Positions 30,671-43,036 are shown, counted from the first letter of the stretch. The stretch: 64,000 bases of DNA from Cristatella mucedo (GCA_009760855.2 WPIO01000019.1:2041001-2105000); one strand, 5' to 3'. Translations and numbers: made by a program. The notes: generated from the sequence alone by a model not told the origin.

Positions 30671-31789
30671 ATGCCAGAGGATAGTTGAGAGACGCTGCTC
30701 GCTACGTGGAGCTCAGACACGAAATCCGTGGAGCAATCACTGTAACTCATCGAGGTCGCGTGCTTTTCTAGACAATCTTTTGACAGAGGCCGCAGACAGA
30801 AGCTGGATCCGAGCGCTTAAGCGAGCTGACCCGCTCACGGTGGACATGGAATTTGGTGGGCACATTTCAACGATGCAGTACTACAGTATTCGTTCAAAAT
30901 TCAATCCACGCCACGGTTTGCAGATCAATTTTAGGGTTCACGTCAATGCTCGCTTAACTAGAATGGATGACGGAGGATTGTGGTGGATTTCGGTAGTTCA
31001 TTGCATCCCCAAACGCCCGGCTAGGAGTTTCGCACTGTAGCCCGAAGCAGCCGCCAGGAGGGCCTCGAGTTTTCTTAAATATCATTGCACGATGGCCGCC
31101 TAGTAGAAGCAAGGAAGAGGTTTGAATTGCTGAAGACGCGCGTCCATTCCATCGGTCGTTAGCTGCAATAACGTTATGGCGGCCACCAGAAGTTCGGTGT
31201 GATACATTCACCTCCAGCCTAGTACAGGCACTTCGCACTCGGCTAAGCAGTGGCACAGCAGCTCGATCTCGCTACTGGGAAATTTAGCTAACTGGCACCA
31301 GCCGTCTGCCTCATAGCGTCCGACGATCAGGCGGCGAGAGAGTAGCTATGGAATCATCCGATACTGCAGCTGCTGTACAGCCACCCAGCTATTTGGTGAA
31401 GATCGCCGAAATGACTACATCGGCTCCGGAAGTTCGTCGGCGGATCGCCAGCGAACCTTGAGGAATAGTAGCTTTGGCTTCTGAACACATTGTTGAAAGC
31501 CAAACACAACAGGGCGAGTCACGTACAAAATGCAGGCTTTTACTGCAAGCGAGTAGCGTGCCTTTCCATTTTAGGACATCTTTATCTGTTGTATTTTCTC
31601 CCCCTCAAAGAGATGTGTCGTGCCAAGTTGTAGTGACCTGACGCCTATTTGGGGATTTCGGGTCAGATCACAAAATCTGGCATCGAAAGCCGTACGCCGA
31701 GCCTCCAAATTTCATCTTGCGGAGGCACCGTTGGTCGCCTCGTCGCTTTAGACATCCGGTTTAATTGCACTAGAGGCTATCGCTTGAAC
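30671..31789. other. no gene recognised
   Basis: Open frames here (30780-31040 plus, 30954-31256 minus) overlap each other and show no recognisable domain. Nothing else supported. Confidence 0.35.
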
Positions 31790-31950
31790 TTCTTTACAGT
31801 CTGCACAAACTTCACCAAATTACTGCTGCTGCCGGACGTTACCGCCAATAATTTGGCAATGCGTTCTATACAGCTCCTGTAAAAAGCATAGAAATAGATT
31901 CAGTTGTCTGAGGGCACTATACCAAAGTATTATTATTATTATTAATATAA
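31790..31950 (+). mobile_element. LINE family B 3'-end relic
   Basis: A degenerate 3' terminus: GTAAAAAGCATAGAAATAGA, GTCTGAGGGCACTATACC, then a TATTATTATTATTAT tail. Confidence 0.55.
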
Positions 31951-31952
31951 TC

Positions 31953-32117
31953 CTAGCTGATTAAACAGCCTCTTTTGTAGAGCGACAGAAGAGCCTTTAC
32001 GGCTATCACCACCGCTTGCAGTGGCGATAAAGGATCCCCCACCGCAGGAATCGAACCCACGACTTCGGGACCGAGGTCGTGAAAGCAACCGCCTTACCTA
32101 GTGTGCCATCACGGCAT
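31953..32117 (-). mobile_element. tRNA-derived SINE, copy 2
   Basis: Minus orientation. It starts CTAGCTGATTAAACAGCC and contains GAGCCTTTACGGCTATCACC, the B-box region GGAATCGAACCCACGA and the hairpin TCGGGACCGAGGTCG. It ends GCCATCACGGC. It lies tail-first, about 330 bp from copy 3 in opposite orientation. Confidence 0.75.
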
Positions 32118-32443
32118 GTAGTATAGCTACTTTCGCACGCACGATTTTGCAAATGGCGAATTGGCTAAAGCAGAGACCGGGACGTTTTCAAAGCGACCGC
32201 GTTTAACATCCGTTAAACAGCTTGCTCTAGACATAGGCTGCAGAAAGGTGAGTGAGTGAGAGAAGGGAAAAGCCGTCTCCATAATTGACCAAAAAACCGA
32301 ACACTCATAAGTAGTAAAGTATGGAGCCGCTTGCGTCGCGGTAGTCTTTCTGTCTCGATCACGCTCGCCCCTGGCTTGGCACGGTTACTTTCTCTCATTG
32401 CACCTCTCCCCTGTAGAATCACTGCACTCGAGAGAGCCTCTTC

Positions 32444-32612
32444 GGTGAGCCGTGATGGCACACTAGGCAAGATGGTTGCTTTCACGACCTCGGTCCCGAG
32501 GTCGTGGGTTCGATTCCTGCGGTGGGCGATCCTTTATCACCACTGCAAGCGGTGGTGATAGCCGTAAAGGCTCTTCTGTCGCTATAAAAAGTGGCTGTTT
32601 AATCAGCTAGGC
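32444..32612 (+). mobile_element. tRNA-derived SINE, copy 3 (best preserved)
   Basis: The tRNA-like head GAGCCGTGATGGCACACTAG has an A-box-like TGGCACACTAGG. The hairpin GACCTCGGTCCCGAGGTC follows, then the B box GGGTTCGATTCC. The body has CCACTGCAAGCGGTGGTGAT and GCCGTAAAGGCTCTTC; the end is CTGTTTAATCAGC. RNA polymerase III promoter boxes are inferred from these matches. Confidence 0.75.
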
Positions 32613-33639
32613 TTTTTTTTCTTACGAAATGTCACGAGAACCGTACGATGCAAGCAAACTGGTCCCAGACAGGAACTGGCCAGGTCTACACGCTGCTAGC
32701 CCTTTATCACCAGTGCGTCCAGACGTTTGCACACGTCTAGCCAGCACACTTTCAGCTACGTCCTAGCCTGTAAAGCACGAACAAACGCAGTTGCACCGAC
32801 GGACTGCAGCGGGTGATTACAATGCATCGCCATAAGGAGGTATACTTGGCGATTTATGTGGCATGCCAGCCACTGACTAGGACTCCCATCTATAAAGCAC
32901 TCTTTGGTTATTGATCCAGGACCTGCCATTTGCCACCGGATGGGCGAAACCGCTAGCCTATGGGTTACCGAATGCATGTTAGGACCGGGAGTATGTAATT
33001 GAGAAGGAGCTTAAAGCCAGCGATCACTCGGCAATCTCCAGAGTATTTCACTGCCTGCGAGATCCCATTTCTGGTAGCGGCTAAGGCGTTGCAAGTATGT
33101 GTCCGCTCGATTACGATCTCCTGACGGATAATGTCTAAAAGAGGCTCAGCGCATTTGTACCATGTGCTGATATATATGCCTGGCTAAGTGAGAAGCAACG
33201 GGAAAGAGTGGGACTTTGGGCCAAGTCTCAGACTAGATCAGATTTGGCCGCTCATCAGGCCCTTTCGGCTTCTACCCCTTACTTTCCCTCTTGAACTCTG
33301 AGCTAATCGACAAAGATAACTTAACAGTATTGGCCACTGATATCCATTTGCATGGGCCTTTGGCATCGACGCACGCACTGCCAGCTAGTTCAAGTTAGTG
33401 CGGGTGACTTTCACTCTCCTTCCTGAACAGTTGTAGAATTTTTCTGAAATCAGCGTTCAAACTTTCCCTTAACATAGGGGAATCACAAGTTCTTTGAATA
33501 GTTTAAGGAAATCCACGACTCAGCCCAAGGATAGAATGTAGGTGCATACGTGTCGAGGGCCTACCCGGGTTACATGTTCACTGCATCAGTGAGGTATTGA
33601 CACTGTTGGCCGAGTCTTGGTGCTGATCACTAAGGCCTG
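32613..33639. other. no feature recognised
   Basis: No long frame with a recognisable domain and no repeat beyond short runs. Confidence 0.35.
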
Positions 33640-33890
33640 CATCAGATTTTAGAAATCTGGGCGATGCTTTTCTAATCCACGTCGCTTTACAAAGCACAAG
33701 TACAACGAACAGACAAGGAGACAATGATCCGAGATGGTCAGCGACACTAGATCAGTGGGGCAGACGAGATCCAGGATATGTCTATCGATATGAAAAGTAC
33801 GATTACCGAGTTGGCACAAACAGATGTTCTCTATAAATCAGCAAACCTGGCTGTTGCTAGCTTTATCGATGTGAACGCTGCTCACCGATC
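33640..33890 (-). mobile_element. LINE endonuclease-domain relic
   Basis: Minus-strand frames give HLFVPTR, then RHILDLVCPTDLV and SLTISDHCLLVCSLY. These resemble the end of a LINE apurinic-type endonuclease (HV..PTH, HTLDLV, SDH). Only this short stretch is recognisable. It may be the 5' part of one of the LINE families here. Confidence 0.4.
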
Positions 33891-34139
33891 AATGAGTCTG
33901 TTACACAAAATAGTTGTGAGGAACTAGCAGAGCTTGATAGACAAGCTTACACAACTCAATCCCGACTTAGGTCACACAGCATCCTCTCACACATTCAAAA
34001 AGCTTTGATGTTGACGTAATAGCAACTGATTCGAACGATGGCCTACGCAAAAAACCGGACATAAATAACGTTTTATGCACGACAGCAGACGACCACCCAT
34101 CTACTCAGACTACAGAGCTAGAAAGAATTACACCCGGAC

Positions 34140-34965
34140 ATGCGATGTATGTGCCTGTGCATCACTGGCACTGCTCTGCAGTGGTTCAGGTCCTATCTCA
34201 CAGTGGGAGACTCCAGGGTATTGACTTGAATAGACAAAGATCATCTGAAGTACCTCTGAAATATGGAGTACCTCAGGGCTCCATGCTCTTTTCACGGTTT
34301 ATACTGTTTCTCTTGCTGATGTGATTGCCAAGCACAATCTAGGCTTTCACTTCTATGCGGATGACACTCAGTTGTACCTTTGCGTTATTCCCTCCCAGCC
34401 TTCGAGTTCTCTCAACTCACTTGCCTCATGTATTGATGACATCATCACATAGATTGCAGCCAATTTTCTAAAACTGAACGATGATAAAACTAACCTACTA
34501 GTTATGGGCAAACCCAGTGTGATTCAGAGATTGGAAAGCCTGACTCATAATTGGCTCTGCCACCCGCTTTTCGGAATCCAACAGTCTACAAATACCTCAT
34601 ACAAATCCTTTGGAGACCGTTCGTATGCTACTAAAGCCTGGAACTTTCCCGACCTGCTTCCGAACTTCACCTGACCTGACATTTAAACAGACCTTAAAAA
34701 AACACTTATTTAGGGCAGCATTTAGTGGGTCCCCGTGACTCGTCCTTGGTGTGCTTATGTGTGATGACACTGCATGCTGCCACTAACCACATTTGCATGC
34801 TGACCCTGTGCATGTCACCCCTAACCATATTATTCATGGTTTGTTTTTCAAGCAGGATTTTACTTACCATTCAATTGCATTTCCCTTTGCAGCAAATGTT
34901 AAGTGCCTAGAAAGATATTTGAGTTCTCTGAGGATGCTTTATCAAGTCTATTATTATTCGGGTAT
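34140..34965 (+). mobile_element. LINE family B copy with internal deletions
   Basis: RT region from TCACTGGCACTGCTCTGCAG through YADDTQLY-coding sequence (FHFYADDTQLYL near 34350) and NDDKTNLLVMGKPSV. It then jumps to the C-terminal part, the 3' UTR, the stem-loop and the tail TATTATTATTC at about 34965. It abuts the next copy directly. Confidence 0.7.
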
Positions 34966-35130
34966 ACAACGACCTACTTAGGAATGCAAACATGGGTAGA
35001 GTGTCTCTTCTTGTTTTGCTCGATCTTTCGGCAGCTTTTGATACCATCGATCACAAAGTTCTTCTAGAGCGCCTCTCATCTCGCCTGGGCATCACTGGCA
35101 CTGCTCTGCAGTGGTTCAGGTCCTATCTCA

Positions 35131-36153
35131 GTGGGAGAATCCAGTGTTGACGTGAATGGACAAAGATCATCTGAAGTACCTCTAAAATATGGAGTACCTC
35201 AGGGCCCTGTGCTAGGTTCGGTCCTTTTCACCGTTTATACTCTCCCTCTCGCTGATGTGATTGCCAAGGACAATCTAGGCTTTCACTTCTATGCGGATGA
35301 CACTCAGTTGTACCTTTGCTTTGATCCCTCCCAGCCTTCGAGCACCTCAAATTCTCTCAACTCACTTGCTGCATGCGTTGATGACATCCGATCATGGATG
35401 GCAGCAAATTTTCTAAAACTAAACGATGATAAAACTAACTTACTAGTTATGGGCAAACCTAGTGTTATTCAGAAATTGGAAAGGCTGACTTTCAAAATTG
35501 GCTCTGCCAGCATATCTCCAGTTGCATCAGCTCGAAATCTAGGTGCCATATTCCAAAGCGACCTCTCGTTAGACGACCATATCAGATCCACAGCCAAATC
35601 TGCCTATTTTCAGCTCCATAACATTGCTAAAATTCGGGCTTGTTTAGATAAGGATACCACATCTAAGTTGGTCCATGCATTCGTGACATCTCGTCTCGAC
35701 TTCTGCAACTCACTGCTTACTGGCCTACCAGCATGTGCGATCAGGCGATTGCAGCTGGTGCAAAACTCTGCAGCTAGGCTTGTCTGTCGTGAGCGTCGCA
35801 GTTGCCACATTACTCCACTTCTCGCCGACCTGCACTGGTTACCAGTCAAGCAACGGATTGACTTCAAGGTTTTGTCGCTCACTTTTAGGTCTCTTCATTC
35901 TATGGCTCCAGCCTATCTTTCAGATATACTACTCCATCAGGCTAAGCATCGTACCACCCGCTTTTCGGAATCCAACAGTCTAGAAATACCTCGTACAAAC
36001 CTTAAATCCTTTGGAGACCGTGCATTTAGCTCGTATGCTCCCACAGCCTGGAACTCCCTCCCGACCTGCATCAGAACATCCCCTGACCTGACCACATTTA
36101 AAAGAAACTTAAAAACATACCTATTTAGGACAGCATTTAGTGGGTCCTTGTGA
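35131..36153 (+). pseudogene. LINE B reverse transcriptase, 340-codon open part
   Basis: Reverse transcriptase palm from KYGVPQGPVLGSVLFTVYT and the catalytic LGFHFYADDTQLYLCFDP. It continues through NDDKTNLLVMGKPS, SARNLGAIFQSDLSLDDHI, RLDFCNSLLTGLP and LHWLPVKQRIDFKVL. It ends at the C-terminal AWNSLPTCIRTSPDLTTFKR. Finger and N-terminal motifs lie upstream out of frame. The family normally has an endonuclease and RT in one ORF; the endonuclease is absent here by 5' truncation. Confidence 0.75.
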
Positions 36154-36314
36154 TTCGTCCTCGATGTGCTTGTGCGTGCTGACACTGTTCATGCTGCCAC
36201 TAACCACATTTGCATGCTGACCCAGTGCATGTAACCCCTAACCATGTTATTCATTTTTTTTTTTCAAACATGATTTTACTTACTATTCTATTGCGTATCA
36301 CTTTGCAGCAAATG

Positions 36315-36356
36315 TAAAGCGCCTAGAAAGAGATTAAGTTCTCTGAGGGCGCTTTA
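36315..36356 (+). other. 3' stem-loop of LINE family B (type copy)
   Basis: TAAAGCGCC and GGCGCTTTA pair perfectly around a 24-base loop that itself contains AGAG and CTCT. The same structure, before a (TTA)n tail, recurs at about 42,687, 44,497, 50,598, 53,587 and inverted at 24,310, 28,710 and 51,700. L2-type LINEs use such 3' hairpins for reverse transcriptase recognition. Confidence 0.65.
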
Positions 36357-36388
36357 TCAAGTGCAATATTATTATTATTATTATCATA

Positions 36389-38088
36389 CACAGCCACCAA
36401 AACAGGGCATCATCAGCACCTTGGTCAGCTGAAATGCACCTAGCTTGAGGACAAACTGATCGCAGACAAGTAGGCCGATGGTTTTAGTGAGTGGACATTT
36501 AACGAGCAGAAGTCCGGCTGTTACATAGCCGGCTCTGCTGAGGCAGTGCCCAACTCGGCTGCAACTTCGTAACTATCGATGGTGGACCTATCACTCCCAT
36601 GCTGAAACAAGGGAAGTGTGCTACAAGTGCTTAAAAAAGCTTTTTAAAGGTAGATTCGACAACAGTTGATCGACCGAACACCGGATGCAGAGGTTTTAGC
36701 TGACCAGTCGAAGAGGGCTGCTGATAGGTATGAATACTAGCTGTCACAACTCACAGAAAACAAGTCGGGTTTGAGTAATATTTAGGACAGCTCATGCCTA
36801 CCAAGTTCTTGAGAAGCTAAGTAAAGATTTACACAGAGTCGCCCGAGGCCTCCCTGGGGTCGGTAGATCGATGCACGAACAGCACCACCGAGAATATATG
36901 GATGAGTATGAGACTACATAGGTAAACAATGGTCTTGGCACTGCACACAACTAAAGATCGCACTAACTCTGCTACAACTCGTATGTACACAATCTACTCA
37001 TGTCCAACCACTCAAGGAGTAGTCATCTCTACCGACCATCTCTCCCTTACACAATAAAGTCAGTATTTTTTTTACTGTGGTGCCTCTGACCTCAAGCCAG
37101 TTCACTAATGTAGCAATATATCTAGAGTAAGCACATTGTGGAAGTGACAGAAACAATGGCAAGTGGCTGACATCATGCATCTATACCGGAGCAACACAAT
37201 TTCTTTACCCTGAAAGGCTGAGAATCAGATCGTTTGTACTACACCGAACATGTACACAGACCAACGACGGAACAGCATTACAATTAAACAAGTTAATGAC
37301 AAGACTCAACATTGAACCCTATTTTGGCTTAAAAACTAAGTCTGTTGTCGAACAAGCTTGGAAAATAATAATCCAGCCAGTAAATGGCAATCAGTTTAGC
37401 ACAACTTTATTGGAAAGTCAGATGTGATAGCTAAGGACGTTCCACGTTGATCTCCTTGATGCCTTAACTCCAAAGAATAGCCATTATCTAAAACGGCAAT
37501 GTCAAGCACAAAACTCATTTCACTTTATTACCTTAATAAGTATAATCATACAAGAACAAAGGTAATGATAAGAAACATGCAACAGACAAGGCAGCACAAT
37601 CCGGTGGCAGTAGCCAGATCCCAATCACTTAACATATACCCTGCGATGTGTGCAATCGTACTATCAATCAAGTTGTAGCACAGAATATTATAGCGATGTA
37701 AATGCAATGGTTAAGCCCATCGCCTAGCTATATGGCTATACTTAGCATAATGCCACTAACTACTTTCTTATTAAGTGACTACCAGCTGCATTATTTGCTA
37801 ACATTCAATTAGTGCTCTAAATGCTTAAGTAAGCATTACTCAGAGCTTGCTACCAGCCGGAGATCATACTAATCAGTCATGTGCATGTTTACTTTGGTAT
37901 TTTAACCCTTTTAGCCCTTCTTTTGAAGGCATGACTCCGAGTATGCAAATAAACCTTGCTTAATGATTCTCTTGCCGAACCAGGTAAAGCACCTGTATAA
38001 CCTGTTTCTCTTTGGGTGATACCCCAACGACCCTTATTATTACTACTAACTCATTTCTGGTAGCTCCAGCTATGCCGATAAATGACTG
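36389..38088. other. no feature recognised
   Basis: 1.7 kb of mixed composition without a domain-bearing frame, repeat or RNA gene that I can support. Confidence 0.4.
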
Positions 38089-38258
38089 GTGAGCCGTGAC
38101 GGCACGCTAGGAAAGGCGGTTGCTTTCACGACCTCAGTCCCGATGTCGTGGGTTCGATTCCTGCGGTGAGCGATCCTTTATCGCCACTGCAAGTGGTGGT
38201 GATAGCCGTAAAAGGCTTTTCTGTCGCCATACCAAAGAAGGCTGTTTAATCAGCGTAG
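38089..38258 (+). mobile_element. tRNA-derived SINE, copy 4
   Basis: GAGCCGTGACGGCACGCTAG head, GACCTCAGTCCCGATGTC hairpin region, GGGTTCGATTCC B box, CCACTGCAAGTGGTGGTGAT and AGCCGTAAAAGGC. The end is CTGTTTAATCAGC. Close to copy 3. Confidence 0.75.
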
Positions 38259-40639
38259 ACTTACTTAGATTTGTCAAGATGCATGTCCTTAGACAAGGGC
38301 TTTGCCCCTCACACCTCTTTACAGCGATTCCCAGCTTGGTTAACCCCACATCAAGTCGATTAAAGCACAATGTTGAAGCCACAGCAGACAACAATCTTGA
38401 GATAAAATCACACCAACGTCTGCAGAGGGCCGTTGCTTTCGACCACGTTGATTTAAAGTAATAAATAGGGATGCCGGCCAGGGAACTACGCCTGGCGACA
38501 TACTATCGTGATGTGCCTTACCTGCTCACCGTAACCTCCTGGCTTCCCTTTCAGTCTCGAGCAACGTCAGGATGTCGCCTTCTCTTACTGGTCCCTTTAC
38601 GTTACGAATGATTGACCTGTTTGACTCGTCCAAAAATTCAACGCGGACCTGCACCAACATGAATAACATTGACATTATTGAGAACATCTAACAAACGAAC
38701 GCCAAGGTAGCAAGCTTAAAGAAATGTTAGCGATATCTAAATATCAGTTCAGTTGAACGCCTGCACTGTTATCAACCTCACTACCACGTGGATATATAAT
38801 TTTCAGCATGCTCAACTAAGACGGTGCATCGCCTAACGGCAGTCTTCCATCGAAGATTGCATAGGGCCCACACTACAGCAGCGTGGCCGCTAGAGCTTTA
38901 CACTAAATGGAAGCCGTACAGAATGTTGACATAGGTAAACAAAAAGGACGCTGCTCTCGATACTAGGAATTCAGCAGTATGACTGCAGCTACGACGTTAC
39001 CTGTGTGCACTGTCCCTGAGAACCGGTACGTCCAAGAATCTTCGTTACCTACAATTCAACAACTATTTGAATACCCTCCAGCATGACACGGCACAGAGCG
39101 CATAGCCGTCAAAAAAGCGGGCCTAACCCACGAGCTACATGCTGCTGGACTGGCTTCATGCCGCAAAGCAGGAAAGAACGGCGCAACCGCTACAGGCATA
39201 TATATACCTCAAAAGAAAGGACGGCATACGTACACTAAGTCAAGGAAACCGTATAACAGGCACTCTGGACTTCACATACCTTGCCCATTTTCACGCCCTG
39301 AGCAGCCGCGGCTTTATCCATCTTGGATTCGCGAGAAGAAAGGAAGTCACTGGGGACGGTCGGGACGGCTCACGGAGTAGCCTTGGATTGGCTAACCTTT
39401 TTGTGAAATTTGATGGATAAATTCTTAGAATAAATTTAAATTCAAATAATAATATTTATTAAAGATATGTTTTGCCGTTATAGCGTGCTAGTTCCTCCTG
39501 GGCTCGATATGACGTCACATATGCGTACGTCCTGGAAACGCTGTGATGCCTATTGCGTTGTGGTGGTGTTGGCGGACTGTAGGTGCCAATACAGCGGTTA
39601 GGCAGATCAGAGGAGTGTAAATAACATGTATAGTGAGAGACTATACATACAGAGCTATTATATTTTTGTTTTAAAACGAGCTTTGATGTCGGCTGCGTTT
39701 TATATATGTCGGGACCGGGCGTTTTTGTTCCACGCAAGCCTAGTTATTCGTTGCCTCCAGCTATGTTAGAGCGTAAGGGAAACATTGACGTTGATTCATT
39801 ATTATGAAGCTTACCAGTATTTAAGACCTTGTCTGTTGGCTATCTTTTAATTCTGCTAGAAGCCATAATGTCCGTTGTTAGCCTTACCTTTGGAGCCTGC
39901 CCGGTAAGGTCGGCGAACCGCACCACATTTGCAAGGGTCCCGTCTTTGTAGTTGTGTGCTTTAGCCTATCTCACGCTGTAGTTGTGTGCTTTAGCCTATC
40001 TCACGCAGACTAGCACATGTGTATTATTACCAGGACTTTGGGCTTGCCGCCCTGAAGAGATTGGAATCTGGTGAAAGCCAGCATGTCATGCACATTGCTT
40101 TGAATAGCATTAGCAGAGCCAGGAAGAACGATTCCCCTCGGGTGGAGTAGCCACCTGGGCCGCCCCCTTCCCTACGCCCCCAACCCCTGAACATCGCCAC
40201 CATAGAAATAATGCTCTACTTTCAGTTGATGAGCAACTGCTGAGTTCGTGTCGAATGAACACTGCGATTGTCGCTATAATTTTCCTTTAATTGTGGGTCT
40301 TGCCTCTACTTGAAAATTCTGGTCCCACTGCTGGTGAAGAGCAACATTTGTGCAGCCTTCTTGTTTAGACTAACGGATGTTGCTGGGGAGTGTTCTGCAA
40401 TGGAAAATTGAGAGCTGAGCAATGCTTATTCAAACCGGTGTAGTAGAATTTCTTGTGGATGCACACACATATGATAAATTTATCGGCCGCCCTGTTAAAT
40501 GGCCTTGTTCAGCTTTTGTCTGACAGAATGGTTCTGCCATGGTCGAATGTATCGCTTCTTATTACTTTCACCGGTGCATACAGGGACATATTCTGAAAGC
40601 AGTGTGATCATTTGGTTATCACTGAAAAAGATACTTGCC
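38259..40639. other. no gene recognised; one 30 bp tandem duplication
   Basis: No frame with a recognisable domain. A perfect 30 bp tandem repeat lies at 39947-40006 (listed separately). Confidence 0.4.
39947..40006. repeat. perfect 2 x 30 bp tandem duplication
   Basis: The unit TGTAGTTGTGTGCTTTAGCC (first 20 bases) plus TATCTCACGC occurs at 39947-39976 and 39977-40006 without a mismatch. Confidence 0.75.
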
Positions 40640-41250
40640 TTTCATTTCTAGGCTGATGACACTCAACTCTACCTATTCGTCTACCCTGTTCTGCCTTGCT
40701 CTGAGTCGGGCATTGACATCTGCTCTTGGATGGCCACTGTGGTCTGGGAGCTTAAGAGCCACATAATAGTTATGGCTTATTAGTATTAGTAGTATTATTT
40801 ATGTATCATCACCTCCGTGAGGTCTGCCCACACTCTGGGCATGCTGCTAAAAAACGACTTGTCATTGGATGAGCCCATTTGTCAACTTGGTTTACTTGCA
40901 TCTGTCGAACGTAGCCAAAAGTAGGGTCTGCTTAAGCAAGAGTACGACAGCCAAGCTAGTCCACACTACCAATGCACATCACAACGTCCCGTGACATGAC
41001 GGCATTTAAAAAGAAGCCTAAAGTACACCTTTTTATAAAAGCATTTGGTCGGTCTTTGTGATTCATCCTTCGTGAGCATATAACTGCTTACTTGCATGTG
41101 CCTGCTGTTTAGTGTACCTGCTTCTTGTGGATGTTACCACCAAACATTTGGTAATGCTTTATATGTGGCATCTGTAAAGTGCCTAAAGAGAGAAAGAGAG
41201 AGAAATTTAGCTCTCTAATGGCACTATACAAATATATTATTATTATTCAC
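40640..41250 (+). mobile_element. LINE family B copy, heavily decayed
   Basis: Shows GCTGATGACACTCAACTCTA (remnant of the YADDTQLY codons), CTTGGATGGCCAC, scattered RT C-terminal pieces and a 3' end. The tail TATTATTATTC ends at about 41250. Confidence 0.55.
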
Positions 41251-41253
41251 ACG

Positions 41254-41726
41254 TTTGTGACATCGGGTCTACATTACTGAAATACCTTTTATTTGGGATT
41301 CCCGGCCAGTGCCCTTAATTGTCTGAAACAACAAGTGTACAACTCAGTGGCTCTGCTGGTCTGTTGTCAATGGTGTTGCTGCCCTCACACTGCTACTGTC
41401 CGAGCTTCACTTGCTCCCTATCAAGCATCAAACCGACCAAGATGGTCCCTCTATCCTACAGAGTCGGTTCACTTGCTTGCATCACCCTATCTAGCCGACA
41501 TTGCTCCAACAGTGTGCTACTGTACCACGTGGTCTTCTAGTTCCCTATATATTGCTGCTCCTCAAACTGAATTGAAATCAGTTGGGGATCGGGATTTTGC
41601 TTCGTATTAACTAAATGTCTGGAAGTGGAACATCATTTCCAGCCGTCCTGCATTGCTACTTCCAAGATACCCTTGTCCTTGACTGCCCTCTTAACTCAGC
41701 TATGCTTCTCACTTTCTGGTTGTTGC

Positions 41727-41779
<53 letters not shown>
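41254..41779 (+). mobile_element. LINE family C, RT C-terminal fragment with (TA)n tail
   Basis: Frame 41293-41610 reads NCLKQQVYNSVALLVCC and SPYLADIAPTV, then LKSVGDRDFASY. This is the usual LQ-QN-AARL, PYL-DLL and GDRAFS-type end of a CR1/L2-like ORF2, but different in sequence from families A and B. It terminates in about 25 TA repeats (41729-41778). Confidence 0.5.
41729..41778. repeat. (TA)25 microsatellite
   Basis: Pure TA repeat, probably grown from the tail of the adjoining retroelement(s). Confidence 0.9.
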
Positions 41780-41890
41780 CTCTTATTTGAACCGCCTTAA
41801 GAGAACTTAATCTCTATGCATGTGCTTCACAATATGTATGCACCGGTCTCGAGCCCACAACCTCAGCCAGACCTTGATCGAGGCGAGCAC
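41780..41890 (-). mobile_element. small retroelement D, copy 1
   Basis: Reverse complement of this stretch reads GGTTGTGGGCTCGAGACC, then GTGCATAC, then AGATTAAGTTCTCTTAAGGC and a TA tail. It aligns with 53781-53920. The GGTTGTGGGCTCGAG part recalls a tRNA B box, so it may be a SINE relic. Confidence 0.4.
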
Positions 41891-42616
41891 CTCAACATTC
41901 CGGCCAAACCAGCGAGGAAGTCTGTTGGTTAGCTTGTGCCTACCAAAGAGCCTCTTAGATTTGGAGTTCACTGTAGAAAGTTCCTCGAATAACACGCCCT
42001 TAGTCTTTGTGAAGTTGCAGATACGTGTTCCCCTCGGCTTTACCTGCACCTCCAATGGGGTTTATCTTTTCTTTTCCGTGTGCTTTGCATGCTTACCTTG
42101 TACCTGCGAGAATATCTGCTTCACCTCTGCTGCTCAATCCTCCCTCCGATCTGTCATCATTAGTAGATAGCTTCAACACGACACTAGCTGACACGCTAGA
42201 CGAGTTTGCACCTCTGACAAAGCGCACTGTGCGCCCCCGCCCAGACGGCCTATGGTTTACCACAGACATTAAACTAGCCAAGTCTACAAAACGAAAGGTT
42301 GAAAAAGCATACAAAAGATCCGGACTAACTGTCCATCGACAGGCATATGCAGACTACTGTAGGTCGTACCAATCGATCCTAGCAAAGGCTAAGTCTAGTT
42401 TTTATAAAAACATTGTTGAATCACAGATGCACAATCCAAAAATGCTGATGTCGACAATAAATTATCTGCTCAACCGTTCCCAGATTAGCTCCTTACCTGA
42501 TGATGCTTGTGATGATCTAGCCGATCGCTTCTCTCGATTCTTTGTGCAGAAGATAGACAAGATCAGGGAATCCATCCCTGCGATGACAACCTCCGCACTA
42601 GAATGCTGTTCCTCGG

Positions 42617-42757
42617 TATTCATTTCGTTTATTTTTTTCAAGCATGATTTTACTTACCATTCAATGGCATTTCACTTTACAGCAAATGTAAAGCGCCTAG
42701 AGAGAGATTGAGTTCTCTGAGGGCGCTTTATCAAGTGAATTATTATTATTATTATTA
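42617..42757 (+). mobile_element. short LINE family B 3' end nested in family B
   Basis: TATTCATTTCGTTTATTTTT through the stem-loop and tail (TTA)n, interrupting the linker between ALECCSS and PGCTSVSAFKQ coding parts. These parts are contiguous in the copy at 50.97 kb. Confidence 0.75.
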
Positions 42758-43036
42758 TTCCTGGCTGCACCTCAGTGTCTGCATTTAAGCAGGTCACTAG
42801 TGATCTAGTCCTAAAGTTCGTCTCTCAATCAAAGAAGACAACCAGTCCTCTGGACCCTATTCCCACTGTCCTGCTCCTACTAATTAATATGTCAATAGCC
42901 TCAGGTCATGTCCCAGCACCTTTCAAAAAGCTGTAGTCAGGCCACTTCTCAGGAAAACTACACTTGACCAAAAGAACTTGAGCAACTACCGCCCAGTTTC
43001 CCTTTTACCTTCCTATCGAAGACACTCGAACGGGTC

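Larger units (their letters stand above)
34966..36388 (+). mobile_element. LINE family B copy, RT to 3' tail
   Basis: Begins GGGTATACAACGACC (RT motif region YNDLLRNANMGRVSLL) and ends with the perfect 9 bp stem TAAAGCGCC (36315-36323) / GGCGCTTTA (36348-36356) plus a TATTATTATT tail. The frame is broken once near 35130 (a small deletion at GAGAATCCAGTGTT). From there 340 codons are open. Confidence 0.8.

Noticed and set aside
32444-32612. Functional tRNA gene
   Set aside because: A and B boxes are present but no proper acceptor stem was found, and the unit continues into a body repeated at several sites; it is a SINE.
36389-38088. Additional LINE 5' part
   Set aside because: Searched for endonuclease motifs (PTH, SDH, LDLV) in both strands by eye; none found.
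41625-41810. Coding frame with Ile-Tyr repeats
   Set aside because: Translation of the TA microsatellite.
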